Below are positions 17,021 through 25,823 of a stretch of DNA of 59,124 nt, in pieces. How positions within the stretch are numbered: position 1 is the stretch's first letter; the number at the start of each line of letters is the position of its first letter. Origin of the DNA: Phycisphaerales bacterium (GTDB lineage: Bacteria; Planctomycetota; Phycisphaerae; Phycisphaerales; UBA1924); contig JADLBU010000028.1 of NCBI GenBank assembly GCA_020847535.1, positions 1-59,124 of the forward strand, given 5' to 3'. The notes under the pieces are model-generated. The model searched no databases. It had not been told where the DNA came from and saw only the letters and a list, made by a program, of their open reading frames with translations. Made by a program: the position numbers and the translations under genes.

Positions 17021-18736
17021 TCACCTGGCCGGCCTGCGGCGCTTGGGTCGCAAGGGCTTGCCCGAACGCCCCGCCTTGCCGTTCGCCGGCGGGTCCGGGT
17101 CGAACGGTGGTTCCTCGACGACCTTCGGACCGTCGTCGTGAGACGCCCAGCCCTTCGGCGTGGGAATCACCCGGGCCGCCTCCGCTTCGATGGACGCGGA
17201 GTCGATTCCGAGCAGTTCACAGACGCGGCGGGCATCGGCGGCCTGCTCGGTGGTGTGGTGCGTGTCCGAGCCGCCGAGCCGGCGGACCCAGACCTGCACG
17301 ACCTCCTGGAGCGCGGCGACGAGCGGAACCTCGGCCTTGCGGTCGATGAGCTCCTCGTACCGCTTCCACGGACCGTCGTCGTGGTCACGGTCGGCCCGCG
17401 TGCTGGTGCCGAAGGCCAGGACGAGGGCGAGCGGATTGAACCTCTTGGCGGCCGAATCGGTCCGGGTGCCAAACTTGCCGGCGGTCGCCAACAGGTCCTG
17501 CTCGGACATCGAACGGAGTTGCTCGCCGACCTTCTGCACCAGGAACGCGTCGCGGCGCTTCTGGAGTCGGGCCCTCCGCTCGGCGAGCGGCATCGGCACC
17601 GGCTTGCCATCGGCCCCGCGCGGGCGCTCCGGCTTCCTGCCGTTGAGCGCCCGGTTGGCGGACGCCTCCAGAGCCACGTGCATGAGTCGGCCCGCCTTCG
17701 GACCGTCAACCTGCATCACCGGTGTCGCCCCCTCGGCCGTCGGCTTGACGAACTTGGGGTTGTACACCAGCGTGAGCCGGTCGCCGAACTTTTCGAGGAG
17801 CCGCGGTTGCAGCCGGTCGTAGCCGAGCTGCACCAGGCGGAGGCCGGGGTGCGAGCCGCGAAGCTCGGTCTCCCGTCGCTCCACGAACGCGAGGCGCTTG
17901 CGGTCGTAGCACGCCGGGTCGAGGCAGCGGTCGGTTTTCGACACGCGGCCATCGACCGGCGCATCCTCCGGCGCGAACAGCATCGGGTGCTGGCCGGACC
18001 GCTTGGGACAGTTGAGACAGGAGCCCGCCTTGGGGTCGATGGTCTCATCGTCCAGCGGCCACGGCATCGAGCGGAGGGATTGCAGGCCGCCGTCGATGAT
18101 GCGTCGAAGCTCCTCGACGGTGGGGAACCCCCGGTCGAAAATCGCCCGGAACGACTCCTCGGCCAGAGATTCCTGCGTCTCCTCCGGCAACCGCGCGATG
18201 AGCTCCAGGTGCGCCACGGAAAGCCGAGACGCTTCCGTCTCCGGCTTGAGGATTTCGTCCCGCCAGAGCTTGGAGAGCTTCGACAGTGACGCGCGCCGCG
18301 CGATGTACGCCGGGCTCTTGCCGAGTCGGGCGGCGACGGCACGGAGGTCGTAGCCGCGGTCGAACGCCTGCTGGATGGTGGCGGCCTCCTCCAGCGGGTG
18401 CAGCCCTTCTCGCTGGAGATTCTCGGCGATGGTGACCGACAGCGCCGATTCGTCGTCCAGCGTGCGAACGACCGCGGGCATTTCCTTGAGGCCCGCGAGC
18501 TTCGCGGCCCGCCAGCGACGCTCGCCGGCACGGATCTCAAACCATCCGTCCTTCTCGGCGTGCGGCCGGACGACGATGGGCTGGAGGACTCCGTCCTTCG
18601 CAAGCGACCTGGCGAGCGATTCGACCGAGGCCTGCGTGATGGGCCGGCGCCGGTTGTCGGGCGTCGGCACCAGCCGGTCAACGAACAGCATGCGGATGAG
18701 GGCGGGAACGCGTCTGCTCTTCTTCGCAACCTTCAT
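17021..18736 (-). CDS. parB: ParB/RepB/Spo0J-family partition protein
   Basis: A 571-aa ParB-like protein, longer than typical chromosomal ParB. The N-terminal ParB/sulfiredoxin-type domain has LARSLAKDGVLQPIVVRP, the CTP-binding-region motifs GERRWRAAK (box II) and TIAENLQREGLHPLEEA. An HTH follows (YDLRAVAARLGKSPAYIARR, about 135-155). A middle region has four cysteines (SCLNCPKRSG; DRCLDPACYDRKR), fitting a metal site as in plasmid ParB-like regulators. The C-terminus is basic (KPLRPKRRRPAR). The ATG has an AAGGAG site. No parA is adjacent; the ParA homologue lies 8 kb away. Its role may be element maintenance or regulation. Confidence 0.88.
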   Translation of the reverse strand: MKVAKKSRRVPALIRMLFVDRLVPTPDNRRRPITQASVESLARSLAKDGVLQPIVVRPHAEKDGWFEIRAGERRWRAAKLAGLKEMPAVVRTLDDESALSVTIAENLQREGLHPLEEAATIQQAFDRGYDLRAVAARLGKSPAYIARRASLSKLSKLWRDEILKPETEASRLSVAHLELIARLPEETQESLAEESFRAIFDRGFPTVEELRRIIDGGLQSLRSMPWPLDDETIDPKAGSCLNCPKRSGQHPMLFAPEDAPVDGRVSKTDRCLDPACYDRKRLAFVERRETELRGSHPGLRLVQLGYDRLQPRLLEKFGDRLTLVYNPKFVKPTAEGATPVMQVDGPKAGRLMHVALEASANRALNGRKPERPRGADGKPVPMPLAERRARLQKRRDAFLVQKVGEQLRSMSEQDLLATAGKFGTRTDSAAKRFNPLALVLAFGTSTRADRDHDDGPWKRYEELIDRKAEVPLVAALQEVVQVWVRRLGGSDTHHTTEQAADARRVCELLGIDSASIEAEAARVIPTPKGWASHDDGPKVVEEPPFDPDPPANGKAGRSGKPLRPKRRRPAR

Positions 18737-19175
18737 GGACACACTCCTTGCGAGCGCGCACGATGACCCAGCGGCACCGCCGGGTTGGACAGCACCGTGG
18801 CTCAGTTGGGGACGAACCTGATCGATGCGGCGGCGCGGAGCGCCGTCGCGACGGGAACCTTGGAACGTACGACATTGCAGCGGGACGGGGGCCTCCGCCG
18901 GCGTCTCGCCGCAATGCAATAGCCTTCTACCCGGACCAACGATGTAACGGCATGTGTCGTCGAGCCTGCCATACACGCGCTGGCGAATCAACACGCCAGT
19001 GGCTCTATGCGAACACCTGCCCGCCGGGCAGATGGGCACCAAAGCACGCACACTCCAGGAAGTACGGGACCGTGATACGCTTTTGGCGCAGCGTCTCGTC
19101 GTCCGGTGAACGGTCTCGTAGACCCTTCACGGCGGACGACAACCGCGTTCCCGGCCGTCCGGGAGGAGACGAGGC
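18737..19175. other. Divergent intergenic region parB / glycosyltransferase operon
   Basis: 439 bp between divergent genes, so it should hold both promoters. No consensus -35/-10 pair or parS-like palindrome could be assigned with confidence. A GGAGGAG site ends about 7 nt before the ATG at 19176. Confidence 0.4.
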
Positions 19176-20030
19176 ATGGTCGGCGCCGGTCGTGCGCGCA
19201 TCTCACGGCAACACTCTGTGGCCGCATTGGTTGCGACGAAGAACCGGCACAGCCTGCTGTGCGAGCGCAGCCTCCCCAGCATCCGCGAGCAGTCGCACCA
19301 GCCGGACGTGGTTGTTCTGGTCAATGACGGTGACGATTGGTCATCGGATGAGCGGGGCCGCATCGGCTCGACGCTTCACGGGCTCGACACGCACCTGACG
19401 GCAAACTCCCGTACCCCCGGCGCAGGTGGGGCGTGGAACAGCGGCCTCGCTGCGCTCACCGGGCGTGGCTTCACGGGTTTCGTCGCATTCCTGGACGACG
19501 ATGACGAATGGGATCCCGACCACGTTTGCTCCAACCTGCACGCGGCGCACAGCCTGGGCGCGAACATCGTTGTCAGCGGCCTGCGGATGTGCGGGCCCGC
19601 CGGTGACATTCCTCGTCCGCTGCCCGAACGCCTGGTGGACCGCGACTTTCTGACCGGCAACCCCGGCTGGCAAGGGTCGAACACGTTTGTCGACTTTGCG
19701 TTGCTGTCGGCGGTCGGCGGGTTCCGCGAGTCGCTCGCGAGTCTTCACGACCGCGACCTGGCCGTCCGGCTGCTCAGGCATCCGAGTGCCCGGCCCTGCC
19801 TCGTGCCTCGATGGACCGCCACGTGGTGGGCCGACCGGCCCGGTCGGCTCTCTGATCGCCGCGGCGACGCCAAGCTCCGCGGCCTCCGGACCTTTTGGGA
19901 CGTCTACTCGGGGGAGATGTCAGAGGGTGAGCGTCGGGCCTACCTGAAGCGAGCTGAGGAGTTGTTTGGATTCACGTCAGACGAGGTCGTCGGTCGCTGC
20001 GGCGTGACGCCTGGGAGGGAGCATTCATGA
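19176..20030 (+). CDS. Family 2-like glycosyltransferase
   Basis: A 284-aa GT-A-fold glycosyltransferase. The N-terminal strand AALVATKNRHSLLCERSLPSI and PDVVVLVNDGDD form the nucleotide-sugar site. AWNSGLA precedes the metal-binding acidic cluster FLDDDDEWDP (D107-D110), and RDLAVRLL near residue 193 fits the acceptor-side acidic motif. It is soluble, with no membrane segment. It is the first gene of a three-gene operon; its stop overlaps the next start in ATGA. Substrate unknown. Confidence 0.88.
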   Translation: MVGAGRARISRQHSVAALVATKNRHSLLCERSLPSIREQSHQPDVVVLVNDGDDWSSDERGRIGSTLHGLDTHLTANSRTPGAGGAWNSGLAALTGRGFTGFVAFLDDDDEWDPDHVCSNLHAAHSLGANIVVSGLRMCGPAGDIPRPLPERLVDRDFLTGNPGWQGSNTFVDFALLSAVGGFRESLASLHDRDLAVRLLRHPSARPCLVPRWTATWWADRPGRLSDRRGDAKLRGLRTFWDVYSGEMSEGERRAYLKRAEELFGFTSDEVVGRCGVTPGREHS

Positions 20031-20992
20031 ACGCGCCGCAGAACAGCTTCGCGGTGATGCCCGACCTGGCCGCACGGATGCCGCGTATCCCGCCGAACCG
20101 GGTGTGGGTGTGGCGTGTGCTGTACGCGCTGCGGGCGATGTGGCGACACATCAGAGTCACGCGCCCCGTCACTGCGCTCCTGGGCCCGCAGTACCGGCGC
20201 AGCCGGGACCTTCTTGAGATCGACATCACCTACCTCTGCAACCTCCATTGCGACAACTGCAACCGTTCGGTGTCACAGGCCCGGGACACCATGCACATGC
20301 CCCTGGAGTCGGTAGTCGCGTTCGTCGATGAGTGGGTCCGCCGCGGGAAGCGCTGGCGACGGATCCGCGTCCTGGGCGGCGAGCCCACGCTGCACCCGGA
20401 GTTCCAGTCCATCGTCCGCGAGCTGCTCCGCTACCGGGAGTGGCATCCGGCGTGCATCGTCGAGGTCGTCTCCAATGGGTACGGACCCCGTGTGATTCGC
20501 GAGCTGGAGGCGCTGCCGCCCGACGTCATGGTGGACAACACCGCGAAGACCGGACCGATGCAGCCGCACTTTGGCCCGTTCAACCTCGCGCCGGTGGATG
20601 ACCCTCGGTACCTGCTCACCGACTATCGCAACGCATGCTCGATTGCCCGGGACTGCGGGATGGGGCTGACGCCCATGGGCTACTACCCATGTGCCGTGGC
20701 GGGCGGCATCGACCGCATCGCCGGCGCCGGGCTCGGGGCGCTATCGCTGCCCGACGACGGCGATGACATGACCACGGCGGTTGAAAGTCTGTGCCGCCTG
20801 TGCGGCCGCTTCCGCGACGGACACTTTGTGCCCCGCGTGCTCCGGCCACGTCTCGAAGAGGAGCGGGTCTCGCGGTCGTGGCGGGCGCTGTACGAGCGGT
20901 GGCACGCGGCCAAGGCCGAGGGCCGCCAGCCGGTCGCCATGACGGTCAACGGCCGGCCGGTCGACTCCGCGAAGCCCGGAGGCGCCGCGTGA
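20027..20992 (+). CDS. Radical SAM enzyme
   Basis: A 321-aa radical SAM protein. LEIDITYLCNLHCDNCNRS has the CX3CX2C cluster motif (C71, C75, C78), and VLGGEPTLHPEF is the GGE motif binding the SAM amino group. Later cysteines (CSIARDCGMG, YYPCAVAGG and LCRLCGRF) could ligate an auxiliary cluster as in SPASM/twitch-type enzymes. It overlaps both neighbours by 4 nt (ATGA and GTGA), so the three proteins are probably made in fixed ratio. It would act on a peptide, sugar or glycosylated product of its neighbours; no precursor peptide gene is seen. Confidence 0.9.
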   Translation: MNAPQNSFAVMPDLAARMPRIPPNRVWVWRVLYALRAMWRHIRVTRPVTALLGPQYRRSRDLLEIDITYLCNLHCDNCNRSVSQARDTMHMPLESVVAFVDEWVRRGKRWRRIRVLGGEPTLHPEFQSIVRELLRYREWHPACIVEVVSNGYGPRVIRELEALPPDVMVDNTAKTGPMQPHFGPFNLAPVDDPRYLLTDYRNACSIARDCGMGLTPMGYYPCAVAGGIDRIAGAGLGALSLPDDGDDMTTAVESLCRLCGRFRDGHFVPRVLRPRLEEERVSRSWRALYERWHAAKAEGRQPVAMTVNGRPVDSAKPGGAA

Positions 20993-23988
20993 TCCCTCGT
21001 AAGCCCCGCGACGCCATCGAACTCACGCCGCGCGAACTCGTGGTCCTGGCGGAACCGCCGGCCACGTTCCGGCCACGTGTCCTCGTCGCGACCGCCGTGC
21101 ATTCCGCCACGCTCGACACGCAACGCAACGCGCTTAGCATCGCGGGACAACGCATGGACGCGGAGGACCTCGGCGCCGTGCTCCTGCTAGACACCCACGG
21201 CCCCGGACCGTTCACACCGCCGGTCCCGCCGGCGCTTCGAGGGCGGGTCTGGGTGCTGCGGGCCAACTGCGGTTCGCCCGCACGCGCACGCAACACGATG
21301 CTTGAGTTCGTGGAGCGACAGGTCCCCAGCTGCCACTGGGTCGCACGGCTGGACTGGGACGATCGGTTTGCCGAGGTCGATTCGCTGTCGGCCGCGGTCG
21401 CCGCCGGTGAGAATGCCGGAGCCCGGTTCGTCGTCGGGGGCAATCGCGTCGTTTCTCGGGACGGGGGCTTGCTCCGCGTGAATCCGGCGGGCGGATGGAT
21501 GCGGGACCCCGAGGCCGTGCGCGAGCGGCTGCGCGGGATGGCGACCGGGGAGGCTCCGAACGAGCTGCCGTCCTGCAACCTGGTCCTGAACGCCCGCGCC
21601 GGGTACAGGTATCCCGACACTGCGAGCGCCGAGGACCACTGGCTGGTCGCGGACCTGCTCTTGAATCACGCCCGCGAGGGCGCCATCGCGGATGCGGTGC
21701 TCTTCGCGGACTACACGCTCGACGGCGAGCGCACCACCCGTGCGCGGTCCGCCGGGCGGCATCGAGCGTCGCGACAGGAACTCCTGGCAGCGGCCGACAC
21801 GTGGTTGTCAGTGGCGGGCCTGCCGGGTCGGGTGCTCGGGCTCGGTCAGGAGGGCATCGTCCGCGAGCACGCGGGAACCGTCTTCAAGCACTTCTATCCG
21901 GGGATACTCAGTTCGGAGAAGGTGGACTGGCTCCGGCGTGCGCTCCGCGACGACTCAGGGTTGGTGCCGGCGGCGACATTCGAGCCGGTCAACGACCACT
22001 CCTGGCTCGCGACCTACCCGTGGAACCCGACGGCGCCGTTCGTCACGCCAGACGAGCGGGCGGTTGCGGACTTCCTCAAGGGCTCCCTCCGCTGCGGCAT
22101 CGTGTGCGGCAACGTCAAACGCTCCAACTTCAGGGTCGGGCCCGATGGCCGGCTGCTGTACATCGACATCGGCAACTGGGTCGTGCCAATGGACGTGTCG
22201 GTCCTCCGCGACAGCGCCGCGCGCCTGTATTCGATCGGCGTGCTGGGCGCTTCCGACGACGAGCTCCTGAGGCGCCCGGCCGACCACACCGGACCGGTGG
22301 TCTGGGACCGCCTGCCGGGGTTCACGGTGTTCTTCCGCGCCGTGGTGGCCGAGCAACTCTCGGGACGCTGGCAAGCGCACTTGCAACGCAACGAACCCGC
22401 GGCGGCGTCTCCACGCCGGCATGATGTGTCGCTGCTGATCAAGGCCTGCGCGATGGATGCGCCCTACCTAGAGGAACAGGTGCGGCACATCGTGGGCCAG
22501 CTCGTCGGTCCCGGGGACTTCGCGGAGCGGCTGCTCCTGATTGATCCGCATCCGGGCCCATTCATCCGCCCACACAACGATGGGTCGCTCGACGCGGTGC
22601 ACGCGGCGGCTTCTCGGCTGGTGTCCGACGGCCTTCTCGATCGTGTCCGGCAATCGCCGGCCGACGCGGACTCGGTCTCGCGCATCAACGAACGGTGGTT
22701 CGGTGCAGCGAGCGTCGGTTCGCACAGCATCGAGGGCATCCCGGTCACCCCCCAGGTGTGGGCGTTTGACCAGGTCGCCACCAGGTACGTCCTGCAGTGC
22801 GACGCGGATGTTCTCATCGGGAGGCTGGACTATCGGCACGACTATCTCCAGGAAATGGTCGCGGCATGCTCGGCCGCCGAAGCGGTCGGCGTTGCCTTCA
22901 ACATCCCGCACGACCCGGCGTCGGGACCCCGGCCGTACGAGGCGCCGGCCGGTGGGCACAAGCCCGAGGTGCGGTGCGGCCTCCTGGATCTTCAGCGGCT
23001 CCGCTCGCTCCTGCCGTTACCCAACCGGCTCCGCGACGGGATACTCGAACAGCCGTGGTACCGCGCCCTGCACGCGTCGCAGCGTCAGCACGGCCTGCGG
23101 ACGCTCCGCGGCGGGGACCCGAGGACGTTCTACCTCCACCCGCCCAACAGCCTCAAGGTGAATGCGGACGCCGTGTGGCAGATTCGCGACCTTGTCGAAC
23201 AGGGGCGAGTCCCGGCCTCGCACCATGGTCGTTGGGACGTGGAACCCGAGACCGCCGAGTGGGCGTATCCCCGGCGCTCGGAGGCGGTGGTCATCCTGGC
23301 ACGCGGTCGGAACACGCCGCCGGCGAAGGTCGACAGGTTCGCAGCGGGGCTGGCCATGCAGACGGACCAGAGCTTCGGGGTCATCGCCATCGACGACGCG
23401 TCGGACCAATCGTTCTCGGCGGACCTGCATCGTCGGCTTGGATTCCTGGGCAATCGTCTCACGCTGGTCCGCCATCGCCAGCCGCGTGGCCGCATGGCCA
23501 ACAACGTGCTGGCGGTGCGGGAGCTTTGCGCCGACCCGCGGTCGCTGGTGGTCACCGTCGATCTCGACGACGCGCTCGTCGAGCCGGAAACCGCCGCTCG
23601 CCTCCGGCTGCTTCACGAGCGAGGGCACGACCTGGTGCTGGCGGCACCATTCCGTCCGGACGCCCCGACGAAGGTGTACCAACCGGAGTTCGGCAGGGCG
23701 CGCGAGGCATTCGGGGGCGACGTCTGGATCCATTTGCGGGCGGTGCGGAAGGCGCTCTTTGACCTGCTACCCGACGACCTCCTGAAACTGAACGGCGCGT
23801 GGCTGGACATGTGCGATGACTACGCGGTTATGGTCCCTCTGAGCGAGGTCGCCCGGAATCCGGTCTACGTGGGCGAGTACTGGTACTGGCACGAGAGGAC
23901 CACCGGCAAGACCGAGGAGGAACTCCGCGCACGGGAGGACGTGATTGAACGTCTCCTCGCCCGGCCGCCGCTTCCCCGCGTGACCTAA
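20989..23988 (+). CDS. Fusion of three glycosyltransferase-like domains and a kinase-like domain
   Basis: A 999-aa protein starting at the coupled GTG. Domain 1 (about 20-270) is GT-A-like with WVARLDWDDRF near 117. Domain 2 (about 275-465) is kinase-like: GLGQEGIV glycine loop, TVFKHF lysine, a catalytic-loop equivalent IVCGNVKRSNF near 373 and YIDIG near 390. The catalytic loop has Asn where HRD-type kinases have Asp, hinting at a pseudokinase. Domain 3 (about 475-740) has a nucleotide-sugar site and QCDADVLIG near 602. Domain 4 (about 765-999) has IAIDDASDQ and VTVDLDDALVEPE near 854. No membrane segments are seen. The domain combination is one I do not know. Confidence 0.8.
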   Translation: MIPRKPRDAIELTPRELVVLAEPPATFRPRVLVATAVHSATLDTQRNALSIAGQRMDAEDLGAVLLLDTHGPGPFTPPVPPALRGRVWVLRANCGSPARARNTMLEFVERQVPSCHWVARLDWDDRFAEVDSLSAAVAAGENAGARFVVGGNRVVSRDGGLLRVNPAGGWMRDPEAVRERLRGMATGEAPNELPSCNLVLNARAGYRYPDTASAEDHWLVADLLLNHAREGAIADAVLFADYTLDGERTTRARSAGRHRASRQELLAAADTWLSVAGLPGRVLGLGQEGIVREHAGTVFKHFYPGILSSEKVDWLRRALRDDSGLVPAATFEPVNDHSWLATYPWNPTAPFVTPDERAVADFLKGSLRCGIVCGNVKRSNFRVGPDGRLLYIDIGNWVVPMDVSVLRDSAARLYSIGVLGASDDELLRRPADHTGPVVWDRLPGFTVFFRAVVAEQLSGRWQAHLQRNEPAAASPRRHDVSLLIKACAMDAPYLEEQVRHIVGQLVGPGDFAERLLLIDPHPGPFIRPHNDGSLDAVHAAASRLVSDGLLDRVRQSPADADSVSRINERWFGAASVGSHSIEGIPVTPQVWAFDQVATRYVLQCDADVLIGRLDYRHDYLQEMVAACSAAEAVGVAFNIPHDPASGPRPYEAPAGGHKPEVRCGLLDLQRLRSLLPLPNRLRDGILEQPWYRALHASQRQHGLRTLRGGDPRTFYLHPPNSLKVNADAVWQIRDLVEQGRVPASHHGRWDVEPETAEWAYPRRSEAVVILARGRNTPPAKVDRFAAGLAMQTDQSFGVIAIDDASDQSFSADLHRRLGFLGNRLTLVRHRQPRGRMANNVLAVRELCADPRSLVVTVDLDDALVEPETAARLRLLHERGHDLVLAAPFRPDAPTKVYQPEFGRAREAFGGDVWIHLRAVRKALFDLLPDDLLKLNGAWLDMCDDYAVMVPLSEVARNPVYVGEYWYWHERTTGKTEEELRAREDVIERLLARPPLPRVT

Positions 23989-24126
23989 CCGGCTGCCGGT
24001 GTACCCGGTTCGCTCGACCGGGATCGCGGCCACGCCGCGTAGAATCGGCTTCTGGCCGATGACGGCGGACCACGCCTCATCGGCCACGGAGGGTGGGCTT
24101 TCTTCCTGGAATCTACCAGTGAACGC

Positions 24127-24396
24127 TCAGTAATCCTCGGGAAGCAGGACCGTCGTGACGGACCGGTCGGCCTCGGTGATGACCCAGAACTTCACGCCAT
24201 GGGCGTCCCGGTACGCCGACACAATGCGGCTGCCTTCCTTGACCGACAGGTCGTTCGCGGTCCAGTCCGAGGCGTCCACCTCGCCCCAGTCGCCGGACGC
24301 GTGCCGCGCCAGCGCCGCCGGCACGTCCGCCGGGTGCAGCTGGTCCAGCGCGTTGGGTGTGATGACGGTGCGGCCGAGCGGTAGTTTCGCGGTCAT
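24127..24396 (-). CDS. Small conserved plasmid/ICE-type protein (copy 2)
   Basis: An 89-aa paralogue of the 15226-15495 product, same length, ending DRSVTTVLLPEDY and sharing ARHASGDWGEVDASDW and KFWVITEADRS. The ATG is preceded by AAGAGGA. It is followed upstream on the same strand by another small mobile-element-type protein. The 138-bp gap from the convergent glycosyltransferase operon holds small hairpins (for example CCCGG/CCGGG and ATCGGC/GCCGAT) but no T-run. Confidence 0.75.
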   Translation of the reverse strand: MTAKLPLGRTVITPNALDQLHPADVPAALARHASGDWGEVDASDWTANDLSVKEGSRIVSAYRDAHGVKFWVITEADRSVTTVLLPEDY

Positions 24397-24443
24397 AGTC
24401 CTCTTGAAGAAGACCAGGTGAGTGAGCGGTCTCCTAAGGAAAC

Positions 24444-24716
24444 CTACCGGTCCTGACCGTCGCGGGAACGCTCGCGCTCCGCGAAGATCCACGTGTGCGC
24501 TGCATCCAGCGCCTTGGAGGCCGAGAGAAGGTCGTCGGCGCCGAAGCTGCCGCTCTCCTTCCAGTCGTCCCCGTCCTTGTACGTGCGGCTGATGGTGACG
24601 TTGTGCATAGGGCCCGCCGAGGTTTGGTTGAGCCAGACCGCGGCCTTGATGGACCCGTACCTGACGACATGCACCGGCTTGTTGACGGTCTTCTGCTGCG
24701 AGGTTGATTGGGGCAT
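24444..24716 (-). CDS. Small conserved mobile-element protein
   Basis: A 90-aa protein with a pattern I recognise from accessory modules of many plasmids and ICEs: PVHVVRYGSIKAAVW, HNVTISRTYKDGDDW, a GADDLLSASKALDAAHTWIF terminal helix. Function is not established; a single-strand DNA-binding-like beta fold is possible. The ATG at 24716 has AGGAGG five nt upstream; a GTG at 24722 is in frame but overlaps that site. Confidence 0.75.
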   Translation of the reverse strand: MPQSTSQQKTVNKPVHVVRYGSIKAAVWLNQTSAGPMHNVTISRTYKDGDDWKESGSFGADDLLSASKALDAAHTWIFAERERSRDGQDR

Positions 24717-24823
24717 AGCCACCTCCTGAACCTTGAATGCGGAGACCTCTGCTCACCCGGTCGTCGCGGGTATGTCACAGGGGTCACGGCAGTGTCAAGG
24801 CAAATGGAGACAGGGCGACTACA

Positions 24824-25078
24824 TCAGCGTGTGGACGCCGTGAACCGCCGAACCGCGCCCACGGGGTCAACACCGCACGCCGCGGCCCAGTCGCAGAACT
24901 CGGCCAGGTCCACGCGGCGGTTGCCGGTCTCGCAGTTGTAGATCCAGCTCTGGGGCTTGCCGAGCTTGGCGCCAAGGGCGCGTTGCGTCAGCTCCGCCTC
25001 TTCCCGGAGGGCCAGGAGCAGCTTGGGGACCCGGCGGTAGCGGTGCGCGTGCTGGGACTTGGTCGCCATCTGATACAT
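24824..25078 (-). CDS. XRE-family helix-turn-helix regulator
   Basis: An 84-aa Cro/CI-type repressor: RYRRVPKLLLALREEAELTQ, then the HTH RALGAKLGKPQSWIYNCETG, then RRVDLAEFCDWAAACGVDP. It is divergent from the membrane-protein operon at 25110 and likely controls it and itself through the repeats at 25082-25116. The start is uncertain: ATG 25078, ATG 25069 or GTG 25102; none has a clear ribosome-binding site. Confidence 0.82.
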   Translation of the reverse strand: MYQMATKSQHAHRYRRVPKLLLALREEAELTQRALGAKLGKPQSWIYNCETGNRRVDLAEFCDWAAACGVDPVGAVRRFTASTR

Positions 25079-25081
25079 TTT

Positions 25082-25123
25082 CAGTGTCAGGACGCTTGAC
25101 ACGAGTTCAGTGTCAGATACGCT
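25082..25123 (+). promoter_or_regulatory. Divergent promoter with repeated operator CAGTGTCAG
   Basis: CAGTGTCAG occurs at 25082-25090 and 25108-25116. Between them lies TTGACA (25096-25101), 16 nt from TACGCT (25118-25123), a plausible plus-strand promoter. TGTCA and TGACA also form a dyad across 25086-25101. It fits a binding region for the adjacent HTH protein. Confidence 0.5.
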
Positions 25124-25823
25124 GAACTTGCCATGCCTCAGGCCCCCGGCATCCCGCGACCCTCCGGCTCAAGCGGGGCCCTTCGCTGCGCTGCCCGTGG
25201 GAGACCTCTCCGGCCGGAACTTCGGCCTGCTCATCGCCTACCTAATCCCGGGATTCCTAGTCCTCCTGGGGTTGAGCACCGTCTCGGAGCCGGTGGATCT
25301 CTGGCTCCGCGGCGTGGGCACGGGCGGCCCCAGCGTCGGCAGCGCCCTCTACGTGCTTATCGCCTCGGTTGCCTGCGGGATGACGGCCAGCGTCATCCGG
25401 TGGGCGGTGCTGGACACGCTCCATCACGCCACGGGCGTCGTGCGGCCGCGGCTCGACGAGTCGCGGCTGGCGGACCGGCTCGAGGCTTTCGACTACCTCG
25501 TCGAGTGCCACTACCGCTACTACCAGTTCTACGGGAACACGCTCGTCGCCACCCTCGTGGCCTATGCCGCCTGGAGCGGCGGCCCGTCCGGCTCGGTGTC
25601 GCCCGGCGGGCTGGCGACGGTTCTCGCCCTGACAGCCGTCTTCGTCGCGGGCTCCCGCGACGCCCTGCGGAAGTACTACGCCGGGAGCGCGTTGCTGCTC
25701 GGCACGCTCGAACAGGAGATTCCCCATGACCAACGGCAAGCACCACCACAAGTCCACCACCCAGCAGACCAAGCCGCCGACGGATGCGGCGCGGACGATG
25801 GCCAAGGCCGGCACGACGGCTGA
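25110..25823 (+). CDS. Small integral membrane protein
   Basis: The frame encodes up to 237 aa with several membrane segments (FGLLIAYLIPGFLVLLGL, SALYVLIASVACGMTASVI, NTLVATLVAYAAW and GLATVLALTAVFVA) and a short aromatic loop (YLVECHYRYYQFYGN). The family is unknown. The start is unsettled: the GTG at 25110 lies inside the candidate promoter, and GTG 25197, just before the first membrane segment, is a better guess. The last ~33 codons overlap the small gene at 25726. It heads a three-gene operon under the divergent XRE regulator. Confidence 0.6.
   Translation: MSDTLNLPCLRPPASRDPPAQAGPFAALPVGDLSGRNFGLLIAYLIPGFLVLLGLSTVSEPVDLWLRGVGTGGPSVGSALYVLIASVACGMTASVIRWAVLDTLHHATGVVRPRLDESRLADRLEAFDYLVECHYRYYQFYGNTLVATLVAYAAWSGGPSGSVSPGGLATVLALTAVFVAGSRDALRKYYAGSALLLGTLEQEIPHDQRQAPPQVHHPADQAADGCGADDGQGRHDG

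Noticed and set aside
25133..25729. 198-codon frame with an ATG start close to the promoter
   Set aside because: Its Arg/Pro-rich translation looks like a frame-shifted reading of the membrane-protein gene, whose frame has clear transmembrane segments.
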